Assembly (NCBI GenBank): GCA_026391695.1
Contig: JAPLDP010000083.1
Location: 1 to 35,590, forward strand
Direction of reading: 5' to 3'
DNA: 35,590 nt
From: Bacteroidota bacterium
GTDB lineage: Bacteria; Bacteroidota; Bacteroidia; Bacteroidales; JAGONC01
In this document: positions 26,145 to 33,994 of the stretch, piece after piece
How positions within the stretch are numbered: the stretch's first letter is position 1
How the letters are laid out: every line of letters begins with the position of its first letter
Notes under the pieces: model-generated
What the model was told of the DNA's origin: nothing
Databases searched by the model: none
Seen by the model: the letters and a program-made list of their open reading frames with translations, nothing else
Position numbers and translations under genes: made by a program

Positions 26145-26310
26145 TTTTTGAAACTGCAGAGAGCGCAGAGGATTCACAGAGGTCGCAAAGAAAGGGACTC
26201 CAACCGCTGCGCGGTTTGAGTCCCAAAAGAGATTATAGCCTGCGTCCTGCGGTTAAAGAACAATTAAAACTAGATAACCACCTCTCAAGAGGAATAAAAA
26301 CAATAATCCT
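26145..26310 (+). repeat. Duplicated leader before the second beta-helix gene
   Basis: The 215-base gap between the two beta-helix genes holds a second version of the leader of the first gene: a CAGAG-rich stretch, a hairpin at 26194-26224 with the same stem but loop TGC instead of TCC, GCGGTTAAAGAA, and the CCTCT/AGAGG mini-hairpin at 26281-26292 next to the ribosome binding site. Loss and gain of short pieces between the two copies show they are not freshly duplicated. Confidence 0.8.
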
Positions 26311-28221
26311 ATGAAAAAACTTTTACTTCTTATCTGCAGCTTAGCGATGGCGGCTGCATTGCAAGCACAGGTCATCCATGTGCCAGGCGATTATCCGACG
26401 ATCCAGCAAGGGATCAACGCCGCAAACTTCGGTGATACCGTTCTGGTATCCGATGGAACCTACTATGAACAGATCAACTTCCTTGGCAAAAAGCCACTGA
26501 CGGTGGCCAGTGAATTTCTTATGGATGGCGATACCAGCCATATCAGCAATACCATTATCGACGGAAGCCAACTGACCAATACGGACAGTTCTTCAGTGGT
26601 ATATTTCGTATCCGGTGAAGATACCACGTCCATTCTCTGTGGATTCACAATTACACAAGGAATGGGAACCCAATACATCGCAGCCGGTTCTGATTTCAGG
26701 GCAGGCGGAGGGGTATTTATTTCAAATTCGGGGGCTATGATTATTCACAATCATATCACCGAGAACCATTTGACTTACACCATTCCGGGCAGCGCGCAGA
26801 TCGTAGCGGGTGCCGGACTTTCCTGCGAGTTTAATATGGCTGATCATTGGATAATTATTGATCATAATTTAATTGACTACAATTCCTGCTATTCAGGTAG
26901 CGTAGAATCGGACGGAGCAGGGTTAGTCGTTTGTTATAATGCCCGAATCACTAATAACACCATCTCCAATAACACCTGCACAGGTGCAGCGAATAGTATC
27001 GCGGCCGGAGCCGCCTTTCTCTGCGCAAGAGATCCGGTCTGGACAAACCTTGTAACAGCCATCGTACAGCATAACATCATTATCAATAACCTGTGCGAGT
27101 CGGAGAATAATTGGGCAATTAGCGCTGGGGGGGTGTTTCAGGCGGTAAAAGTATTATTTTCAGACAATGAGGTTGCTTACAATACACTTATATCCGGATC
27201 CCCTGAAGGGGGTTCTGCAGGAATTGGAGTTTTTACACCTGATCCCGGAAGTGTGATAAGTAACAATGTTTTCAAAGGTAATGTAAGTAATTCATTATCC
27301 GGAGCATTGTATCTGCAAAATGATGTGGCATTAGATAATCCTGTCATGGTTGAAAACAATTACTTCCTGGAAAATGAATCCATTATAGGCGCTGCTTTTG
27401 AAACAGCCGGTGTTCAGGTGACATTGCAAAACAATGTGTTCAGCGGAAACCATGCAGAAAATGAAGGGGGAGCGATCTATCTATATAAATACAATACATC
27501 TGTTGATCATCTTGCTATCCTGATCAATAACACCTTTTCCTTCAATAGTGCTGCTAATTACGGAGGCGCTATCTGCTCATTTGATGCCGATCCGTTGATC
27601 TTTAACTGCATTTTCTGGCAGGATTCTGCCGCAGGAGGACAGGAGATTAGTATTAATTCAGAGTCTGCTGAAATTGGTTTTTCTAATATCGATCCTGATG
27701 GGATAGATGGAGAATATGTTGATGACGGAGGAAATATGTTCGAACCTCCGCAGTTTAGTGACGACATTTTACTCACACTTGATCCTTCCAGCCCATGTAT
27801 TGAATCCGGGACAGAAAGGATATTGTCTAATGGAACTTACGTCTATGCTCCTGAATATGACATCCTGGGTCAGCCACGTCCGTTGGATAATGAATGGGAT
27901 ATGGGAGCTTATGAGACCCTGCTCGTCGGTCAACACGAAATAATCACCCCCACTTCCCGGTTCTTCCATGTGGTATATCCCAATCCGGCAAGTGACCAGA
28001 CAAAGCTGATCTATGACCTCCTGGAAGGATCTGATGTCAGCATCACCATTTACGATTTGACCGGTCATCTTATAAGGCACCATTCGGAAGGCTACCAGAC
28101 AAAAGGAATGCATGAAACAGTTTTGAATCTTGAAGATGTGCCGTCAGGAGTGTATTTCTATCGTCTATCGTCAACCGTCAACCGTCAACCGTCAACCGGA
28201 AAGATGGTGGTTGTAAAGTAG
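26311..28221 (+). CDS. T9SS-exported parallel beta-helix protein
   Basis: A 636-residue secreted protein whose first 60 residues (VIHVPGDYPTIQQGINAANFGDTVLVSDGTYYEQINFLGK) are close to those of the preceding gene, so the two genes share an origin at least at that end. The central part is a right-handed beta-helix with coils such as GGGVFISNSGAMIIHNHITEN and NNVFSGNHAENEGGAIYLY, in the style of NosD/pectate-lyase-like and polymorphic surface proteins. It lacks the large ADLYVSP units of its neighbour. The end carries a type A sorting domain (VYPNPASDQTKLIYDLLEG ... GVYFYRLSS ... GKMVVVK). Function is not known; polysaccharide binding or adhesion is the most common role for this fold. Confidence 0.9.
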   Translation: MKKLLLLICSLAMAAALQAQVIHVPGDYPTIQQGINAANFGDTVLVSDGTYYEQINFLGKKPLTVASEFLMDGDTSHISNTIIDGSQLTNTDSSSVVYFVSGEDTTSILCGFTITQGMGTQYIAAGSDFRAGGGVFISNSGAMIIHNHITENHLTYTIPGSAQIVAGAGLSCEFNMADHWIIIDHNLIDYNSCYSGSVESDGAGLVVCYNARITNNTISNNTCTGAANSIAAGAAFLCARDPVWTNLVTAIVQHNIIINNLCESENNWAISAGGVFQAVKVLFSDNEVAYNTLISGSPEGGSAGIGVFTPDPGSVISNNVFKGNVSNSLSGALYLQNDVALDNPVMVENNYFLENESIIGAAFETAGVQVTLQNNVFSGNHAENEGGAIYLYKYNTSVDHLAILINNTFSFNSAANYGGAICSFDADPLIFNCIFWQDSAAGGQEISINSESAEIGFSNIDPDGIDGEYVDDGGNMFEPPQFSDDILLTLDPSSPCIESGTERILSNGTYVYAPEYDILGQPRPLDNEWDMGAYETLLVGQHEIITPTSRFFHVVYPNPASDQTKLIYDLLEGSDVSITIYDLTGHLIRHHSEGYQTKGMHETVLNLEDVPSGVYFYRLSSTVNRQPSTGKMVVVK

Positions 28222-28245
28222 CGATGAAACGAAGTAACGAAGTGG
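28153..28245 (+). repeat. 3' cassette, copy 2
   Basis: Six 7-bp units (TATCGTC twice, AACCGTC three times, AACCGGA; 28159-28200) encode YRLSSTVNRQPSTG; then KMVVVK, stop, and GCGATGAAACGAAGTAACGA. Bases 28153-28226 are identical to 33017-33090 at the end of the serine hydrolase gene. Confidence 0.9.
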
Positions 28246-28261
28246 AAAAAACAATAATTCT

Positions 28262-30616
28262 ATGAAAAAATTATTTTTATTACTCGCATTAGTGGCTGCC
28301 GGTCACAATATCGTTTTATCTCAATCCTGCCTGCCCGAAGGCATCGTATTTGAAACCCAGGCCCAGATAGATAGTTTCCAGGTCAATTATCCTGGCTGCA
28401 CAGAAATAGAAGGGGATGTACAAATTGGAGTTTCCCCTGAATTTTATAATATCACCAATCTCAACGGATTAAGTGTATTAACTTCCATAGGAGGAGACCT
28501 TACAATCTTTTCCAATTACGCCCTGATCAGCCTGACGGGGCTGGATAATTTGGCATCCGTCGGGGGAGATCTTACTATTTCCAGTAACTACGCACTGACC
28601 AATCTGATGGGATTGAACAATTTGACTTACATCGGAGAACGCCTTAGGATCCATGGCAATCCCAACCTGATCAACCTGGAAGGACTTGAGGGTTTGACTT
28701 CAATCATAGGAAACCTTGTTATTAATGGAAACCACTACGCCCTGACCAATCTGAAGGGATTGGACAATTTGACTTCCATCGGGGGTGATTTTGAGATTCT
28801 TGATGAATACGCCCTTACCAGCCTGGAGGGGTTCGAGAAAGTGACTTCCATCGGGGGATACCTTTCCATAGCGTCCAACCCTGCTCTCACCAGTTTATCG
28901 GTGCTGGGCAATTTGGTTTCAATCGGGGGAGGACTTTCTATAGGTTACAACGACGCCCTGACCAACTTCACAGGGCTGGAGGGCTTGACTTCCATCGGGG
29001 GAAACCTTGGGATTTGGGACAACTACAGTTTGACAAATTTAACAGGGCTGGACAATGTGACTTCCATCGGGGGAGACCTTGTTATTTATTATTATACCGG
29101 TTATAATAATGCCCTGATCAGTCTTACGGGGCTTGAAAGTTTGACTTCTATCGGTGGTGATCTAATTATTAATGGAACCGAGATCCTTACTAGTCTTACA
29201 GGACTGGAGGATTTGACTTCCATCGGTGAAAGTGACGGGCTTGGATTTGTTATTGTGGACAACACCGCTTTGACCAGCCTCACTGGATTGAACAATCTGA
29301 CTTCTATTGGCGGATCTCTAATAATTGGAAATTCCGATTTTGGTGGCAATCCAGCCCTGACCAGTCTGACAGGATTAGAAGGATTGACTTCTACCGGAGG
29401 CGACCTTTCTATTGAATACAACGACGCCCTGTACAACTTGACGGGGCTGGAGGGATTGACTTCCATCGGGGGAGACCTTAATATTGAATACAATGATGCC
29501 CTGACCAGCCTGAGGGGGTTGGATAACATTAATGCCGGTTCTATCGACAGTTTGTATATCTATCATAACAGCTTATTATTTAGCTGTGAAGTACAAAGTA
29601 TTTGTAATTATTTAGTCAGTCCCAATGGTAGAGTTGATATTTATAATAATTCTATTGGCTGCAACAGTGCTATAGAAGTAGCAAATGCCTGCGGGATTTC
29701 TTCACCGTGCCTGCCTTACGGTAACTATTATTTTTCATCACAAGCCGATGTTGATAATTTTCAGACTATTTATCCCAATTGTACAGAATTAGGGGGCAAT
29801 ATGATAATCAATGGAAATGATATTAGGAACCTCGACGAATTAAGTGTGGTGACTTCCATCGGTGGAAGCCTTATGATAGGAAGTATTGGCGGTAATCCCG
29901 CCCTGACCAGTATGACGGGATTAGACAATTTGATTTCCATCGGAGAAGACCTTGAAATTTGCCATAATGACACATTAACCAGCCTGACAGGACTGGAAGG
30001 ATTGACTTTTATCGATGGAGACCTTCGGATTTGGTGGAATGAAGCCCTTACCAGCCTGACCGGGTTGGAGGGTTTGATTTCCATCGGGGGAAACCTTAAG
30101 ATTGGAGAACTTAATTATGGCAATCCCGTCCTGACCAGCCTAACGGGATTGGATAATATTGATGCAGGATCTATTGTTAACCTTCATATAATTTGTAATT
30201 ATTTATTATCAGCCTGTGAAGTGCAAAGCATCTGTAATTATTTGGCAAATCCTGGTGGAATTATTGTAATTAGTGCTAATGCAACTGGTTGCAACAACCA
30301 ATCAGAAGTGTGGGCAGCTTGTGAGTCAATTGGTCTGGAGGAGGTGATGTTCGAAAAAAGATTTACTGTATTTCCCAATCCTTTTAGCCATTCGACCAGC
30401 TTTGAATATCAGCTTGAAGAAGACGCGTCAGTTACTTTAACCATCTTAAACCTCACGGGCCAGGAGATTGCAGTGCTGGTGAATGAACAACAAACCAAAG
30501 GCACGTACCAGGTGCAATGGAATGCCGCTGATATGCCTGCCGGAGTATATTTCTATCGTCTATCGTCAACCGTCAACAGCCAACTGTCAACCGGAAAAGT
30601 GGTTATAGTCAAGTAA
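28262..30616 (+). CDS. T9SS-exported leucine-rich-repeat-like protein
   Basis: A 784-residue secreted protein with a signal peptide (about residues 1-20). The body is a long series of about 23-residue repeats with consensus LTGLxxLTSIGGDLxIxxNxALTS, resembling the receptor L-domain type of leucine-rich repeat. It comprises two tandem modules: each starts CLPxGxxFxxQAxxDxFQxxYPxCTE (about residues 22 and 480) and ends with a cysteine-bearing cap containing CEVQSICNYL (about 440 and 660). The second module is shorter, with fewer repeats. A type A sorting domain closes the protein (FPNPFSHSTSFEYQLEE ... GVYFYRLSS ... GKVVIVK). Such repeats usually bind proteins or glycans. The DNA repeats within the gene are near-identical and could change number by recombination. 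Confidence 0.9.
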   Translation: MKKLFLLLALVAAGHNIVLSQSCLPEGIVFETQAQIDSFQVNYPGCTEIEGDVQIGVSPEFYNITNLNGLSVLTSIGGDLTIFSNYALISLTGLDNLASVGGDLTISSNYALTNLMGLNNLTYIGERLRIHGNPNLINLEGLEGLTSIIGNLVINGNHYALTNLKGLDNLTSIGGDFEILDEYALTSLEGFEKVTSIGGYLSIASNPALTSLSVLGNLVSIGGGLSIGYNDALTNFTGLEGLTSIGGNLGIWDNYSLTNLTGLDNVTSIGGDLVIYYYTGYNNALISLTGLESLTSIGGDLIINGTEILTSLTGLEDLTSIGESDGLGFVIVDNTALTSLTGLNNLTSIGGSLIIGNSDFGGNPALTSLTGLEGLTSTGGDLSIEYNDALYNLTGLEGLTSIGGDLNIEYNDALTSLRGLDNINAGSIDSLYIYHNSLLFSCEVQSICNYLVSPNGRVDIYNNSIGCNSAIEVANACGISSPCLPYGNYYFSSQADVDNFQTIYPNCTELGGNMIINGNDIRNLDELSVVTSIGGSLMIGSIGGNPALTSMTGLDNLISIGEDLEICHNDTLTSLTGLEGLTFIDGDLRIWWNEALTSLTGLEGLISIGGNLKIGELNYGNPVLTSLTGLDNIDAGSIVNLHIICNYLLSACEVQSICNYLANPGGIIVISANATGCNNQSEVWAACESIGLEEVMFEKRFTVFPNPFSHSTSFEYQLEEDASVTLTILNLTGQEIAVLVNEQQTKGTYQVQWNAADMPAGVYFYRLSSTVNSQLSTGKVVIVK

Positions 30617-30647
30617 CGAAGTAACGATGTAGCGACGTATCGAAGTT
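30554..30647 (+). repeat. 3' cassette, copy 3
   Basis: Six 7-bp units (TATCGTC twice, AACCGTC, AACAGCC, AACTGTC, AACCGGA; 30554-30595), KVVIVK, stop, then a 9-base-periodic post-stop run (AACGAAGTAACGATGTAGCGA). Point changes show this copy has drifted, yet the 42-nt length of the heptamer block is unchanged. Confidence 0.85.
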
Positions 30648-30664
30648 ATAAAAACAATAATTCT

Positions 30665-33085
30665 ATGAAAAAACTGATCTGCTCTTTATCAATCACTCTT
30701 GTCCTTGCTATGAACATCGGGGCACAGACAAATCGGGACTATACTCCTGTGAATCCCGATAATTTCAACGCCTTCATCGAATGGCAGATGGATCAGTACA
30801 ACATCCCTGGTGTTCAGATCGGGATACTGCATGACGGTGCCCTGGCATGGAAACATAACTACGGATGGTCATACATCGAACAACAGATACCGGTCGATGA
30901 CTCCACCCTCTTTATGCTGGCCTCTATTTCAAAATCCGTTGTTGCGACCGCACTTAATCAGATGATTGAGAAAGGACTCGTTGATCTTTACAGGGACATC
31001 AACCAGTACCTTCCATTTGAGGTGATTAATCCTAATTATCCTTCTTCCAGCATCACTCCGTATATGTTGATGACGCATTCATCATCAATAAGAGACCAGG
31101 ATTTCATTTATACAATGTTTAATATTCTTGGTGATCCTGAAGTTACTCTTCAGGAATTCTGTTATAACTACCTTGATGTTGGGGGACAATATTACTATCC
31201 AAGTAATTATTTTAACACTCTTCCCGGATCCGATGCTGTTTACTCAAATGTCGGTGCAACTCTTGCCGGATATCTCGTGGAGGCAGTTTATCAGGATGGA
31301 TTTAACAATTATTGCAACGATAGCATTTTTACCGCGCTTGATATGAACCGCAGCCGTTGGTTCCTTGCAGAAACCGATACCATGGAAGTGGCCATGCCCT
31401 ATTTGTATAATTATGGGAATCCCGTGCCAATAGGACATGTTGTTAAACCAGATTACCCTGACGGATTTTTGAAATCGAATGCCGTTGAATTCGCAAATTT
31501 TATCAGCATGTTTGCTAACTATGGTGCTTATAATAATAAGCACATTCTGGATTCGATAACAGTAGAAATGATGACGACTATCCAGGATACAGTCAATGTC
31601 TATGGTGACTATTTACCTTATGGATTCTTCTGGATATACACACCGTCATTTGACACCTGGGGCCATGATGGTGGGGATAATGGTTGTACGACTATGATGT
31701 TTTATCATAAATTGCAAAAATGGGGTGGAACTATTTTCATAAATACAGATTTATGGTGGGACCAAGAAGCACTTACAGATCTTTTGAGGGAAATTATGCA
31801 CTGGCATGCGAGAACATTTTCGGAGTTTTTCGTATCATCAATAGAAACATCTGATACCGGTGAGGATGGTATACTTGAACCTGGAGACCTGGCTGAACTT
31901 GTCATCGGTGTAAAGAATGTTTATATGAATCCTGCTGACAACGTTTCGGTAACCCTGCGATGCAATGATCCCTGTTTCCAGCTCATGGATACGGTTGCAT
32001 CATTGGGTAATATGGCATCCGGAGAAAATGCAAGCAATCAGGATCAACCTTTCCAGTTCCAGGTGACTGGCTTTCAGAATCCGCATCCCGTTGCTATGGA
32101 ACTGGAGATTCACTATAATAATACAACTGATATTATTCATTTCCAGTTGTTTGCAGGCCAGGCAGACGTTCTCCTGGTAAAGGATGAAAGGGATGTCCTG
32201 AATTCCCAGCGGTTTTACCTGGATGTACTGGATAGCCTCGGATATACCACACACAATTGGGATATTGATGTAAACGGCAATCCTGATACCACATTCTTAA
32301 AGAATTTTCCTGCAGTTATCTGGTACACCGGATATGACGAAGACAGCACCGTAAATGAAACAAATCAGAATGCCCTGATAGCTTACCTGAACCATGGCGG
32401 AAGATTGTTCATGACAGGCCAGAACATCAGCGATGAAATTGGAAACACAGTATTTATGAATGATTACCTGCATGCAAACCATAAATCTAATGTCACTTAC
32501 TATATTGTTTCTGGTATTGCCGGAGATCCCCTGAGTGATGGTTTGTTATTTCAACTTAATGAGGGAGACGGACTTAACAATCAATACTCCCAAAGCGCTC
32601 TTAATCCTGTTAATAGCGGTGAAGTCTGCTTGCGGTACAACGGTATGAGCGCGTACCCTGCAGGGATTCGTTTTGAGAATAGCACTTACAAAACGGTTTT
32701 TCTGGGCTTCGGCTTTGAGGGAATCAGGTTATTGGTTCACCGGTACGAACTCATGAAGCGGATACTCGAATATTTTGATGTGTACGCCGGGGTGGATGAC
32801 AAGGAACTGCCTGTCTCAGAATTATCTGATGTGAGTATCATGCCTAATCCGGTTAGGGATTTCCTCATCGTTTCTTTCACCTTATCGAAACCTCAGGATT
32901 TAACGTTCACCCTTTATGACATGATGGGGAGACAGGTTTTCAGCGAAATAACAAGGCAGGCGCAGCCCGGCAAACAGAGTATCACATTAATCATGACTGG
33001 ATGCCAAGCAGGTGTATATTTCTATCGTCTATCGTCAACCGTCAACCGTCAACCGTCAACCGGAAAGATGGTGGTTGTAAAGTAG
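30665..33085 (+). CDS. T9SS-exported beta-lactamase-family serine hydrolase
   Basis: An 806-residue secreted protein. After the signal peptide (about residues 1-21), residues about 30-380 form a class C beta-lactamase / penicillin-binding-protein-like domain with the catalytic Ser87-x-x-Lys90 (SISK), Tyr193-Ser-Asn195 and the third element His334-Asp-Gly (WGHDGG). Such free domains act as esterases, D-aminopeptidases or peptidases; antibiotic resistance is not implied. Residues about 395-470 look like a beta-sandwich (EDGILEPGDLAELVIGVKN), and about 495-690 like a flavodoxin/amidotransferase-like fold (DVLLVKDERD, VIWYTGYDED, HGGRLFMTGQNISDEIG), a tail also seen after secreted peptidases. A type A sorting domain ends the protein (IMPNPVRDFLIVSFTLSKP ... 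GVYFYRLSS ... GKMVVVK). The physiological substrate is unknown. Confidence 0.9.
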   Translation: MKKLICSLSITLVLAMNIGAQTNRDYTPVNPDNFNAFIEWQMDQYNIPGVQIGILHDGALAWKHNYGWSYIEQQIPVDDSTLFMLASISKSVVATALNQMIEKGLVDLYRDINQYLPFEVINPNYPSSSITPYMLMTHSSSIRDQDFIYTMFNILGDPEVTLQEFCYNYLDVGGQYYYPSNYFNTLPGSDAVYSNVGATLAGYLVEAVYQDGFNNYCNDSIFTALDMNRSRWFLAETDTMEVAMPYLYNYGNPVPIGHVVKPDYPDGFLKSNAVEFANFISMFANYGAYNNKHILDSITVEMMTTIQDTVNVYGDYLPYGFFWIYTPSFDTWGHDGGDNGCTTMMFYHKLQKWGGTIFINTDLWWDQEALTDLLREIMHWHARTFSEFFVSSIETSDTGEDGILEPGDLAELVIGVKNVYMNPADNVSVTLRCNDPCFQLMDTVASLGNMASGENASNQDQPFQFQVTGFQNPHPVAMELEIHYNNTTDIIHFQLFAGQADVLLVKDERDVLNSQRFYLDVLDSLGYTTHNWDIDVNGNPDTTFLKNFPAVIWYTGYDEDSTVNETNQNALIAYLNHGGRLFMTGQNISDEIGNTVFMNDYLHANHKSNVTYYIVSGIAGDPLSDGLLFQLNEGDGLNNQYSQSALNPVNSGEVCLRYNGMSAYPAGIRFENSTYKTVFLGFGFEGIRLLVHRYELMKRILEYFDVYAGVDDKELPVSELSDVSIMPNPVRDFLIVSFTLSKPQDLTFTLYDMMGRQVFSEITRQAQPGKQSITLIMTGCQAGVYFYRLSSTVNRQPSTGKMVVVK

Positions 33086-33102
33086 CGATGTAACGAAGTG
33101 AG
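33017..33102 (+). repeat. 3' cassette, copy 4
   Basis: Same six 7-bp units as copy 2 (33023-33064), then KMVVVK, stop and GCGATGTAACGAAGTGAG. The 74 bases 33017-33090 match 28153-28226 exactly, while the sequence just upstream differs between the two genes, so the identity ends sharply at the cassette. Confidence 0.9.
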
Positions 33103-33131
33103 AAAAACAATTGGCTATTAATATCCAATCT

Positions 33132-33163
33132 ATTGCACTACGCCATGAATTTACCTATATTTG
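33132..33163 (+). promoter_or_regulatory. Promoter of the LytTR response regulator gene
   Basis: ATTG at 33132-33135 and TATATTTG at 33156-33163, 20 bases apart, fit the Bacteroidota -33/-7 pattern with one mismatch in the -33 box. The transcript would start near 33170, after the in-frame ATG codons at 33133 and 33145, so translation should start at the ATG at 33184. Confidence 0.55.
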
Positions 33164-33183
33164 AAAAAAATTCAAGCCAGGAA

Positions 33184-33930
33184 ATGTTGCGGACGGTCAT
33201 TATCGACGACGAAGCCCATGCCCGTGAAACCCTCGCCAGGTTGCTGACTGTGCATTGCCCGCAGGTTAAACTGATAGGTGAAGCCGGTAGCGTGGCCAGC
33301 GGGCTTAAAGCCATCCGTGAGCTTCATCCCCAGCTCGTATTGCTTGATATCAAAATGGACGACGGATCAGGATTCGACCTGATCAGGCTATGCGATTCCA
33401 TCGATTTTAAGGTTATCTTCATCACGGCCTACGAGAAATATGCTGTCCAGGCATTCCGGTTTGCGGCAGTGGATTTCCTGCTCAAGCCTGTCAATCCTGA
33501 GGAACTCATCGAGGCGGTGAAGCATGCCGAAACTCTTATACAGGATCATTTTACCACACAGCTCCAGGCTTTAGAGGAAAACCTCAGAACCGACCTCCGG
33601 CAGAAAAAGAAAATCGTTTTAAAGACGCAGGAAAACGTCCACCTGGTCGAGATGCAAAACATCACCTTTTGTGAATCGGATGGCTGTTACACGGTTATCC
33701 ATACAACAGGAGGCGAAAAAATACTGATCTCAAAAATACTCCGTGAATTTGATGATATGCTCAGCGAAAGCGGTTTTTACCGTGTTCATAAGTCATACCT
33801 GATCAACCTGTCGCACATAATCCGGTTTGAGAAGCAGGAAGGTGGATATATTATCCTGACAAGCGGCGAGAAAGTACCTGTTTCATTCAGGAAAAGGGAA
33901 GAACTTTTGGAGTTATTTGATAAACTATAG
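33184..33930 (+). CDS. LytTR family response regulator
   Basis: A two-component response regulator of 248 residues. The receiver domain (about 1-120) has the acidic pair Asp8-Asp9 in VIIDDEAH, the phosphate acceptor Asp55 in LLDIKM, Thr81 in FITAYEKYA and Lys101 in FLLKPVNP. The C-terminal LytTR DNA-binding domain (about 148-245) shows CESDGCYTVIHT, FYRVHKSYLINLSHI and GEKVPVSFRKREELLELF. The reading frame stays open 51 bases upstream to 33133, but those codons overlap the likely promoter, and MLRTVIIDDE is a normal start. The next gene encodes a LytS-type kinase, its probable partner. Regulators of this pair often work on envelope or secretion genes, but the target is not visible here. Confidence 0.93.
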   Translation: MLRTVIIDDEAHARETLARLLTVHCPQVKLIGEAGSVASGLKAIRELHPQLVLLDIKMDDGSGFDLIRLCDSIDFKVIFITAYEKYAVQAFRFAAVDFLLKPVNPEELIEAVKHAETLIQDHFTTQLQALEENLRTDLRQKKKIVLKTQENVHLVEMQNITFCESDGCYTVIHTTGGEKILISKILREFDDMLSESGFYRVHKSYLINLSHIIRFEKQEGGYIILTSGEKVPVSFRKREELLELFDKL

Positions 33931-33941
33931 CCCCCTCCCCA

Positions 33942-33965
33942 TCCCTCCCCCAACTGGGGGAGGGA
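33942..33965. repeat. GC-rich hairpin between response regulator and kinase
   Basis: TCCCTCCCCC-AACT-GGGGGAGGGA is a perfect inverted repeat with a 4-base loop, preceded by CCCCCTCCCCA. The DNA is far more GC-rich than its surroundings. No T run follows, so a terminator is unlikely; an interspersed repeat or a structure that lowers kinase expression is possible. Confidence 0.7.
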
Positions 33966-33994
33966 GAAAGGGTGAGGGCTGACAGCGAAGCGTA

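Noticed and set aside
28153-28200. Heptamer tracts as a CRISPR array
   Set aside because: The units are 7 bp with no spacers, lie in frame inside coding sequence, and no cas gene is in the window.
29101-29529. Minus-strand open frame inside the LRR-like gene
   Set aside because: It is a shadow of the repetitive plus-strand gene; its proline/serine repeat text is the reverse reading of the LRR codons, with no start signals.
28540-30160. Evenly spaced DNA repeats as a CRISPR or tandem satellite
   Set aside because: They are codons of a leucine-rich-repeat-like protein; the frame is open throughout and changes are mostly conservative.
30665-31830. Serine hydrolase as an antibiotic-resistance beta-lactamase
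   Set aside because: The catalytic triad motifs are shared by many esterases and peptidases; the tail domains and sorting signal suggest a secreted hydrolase, and nothing points to drug resistance.
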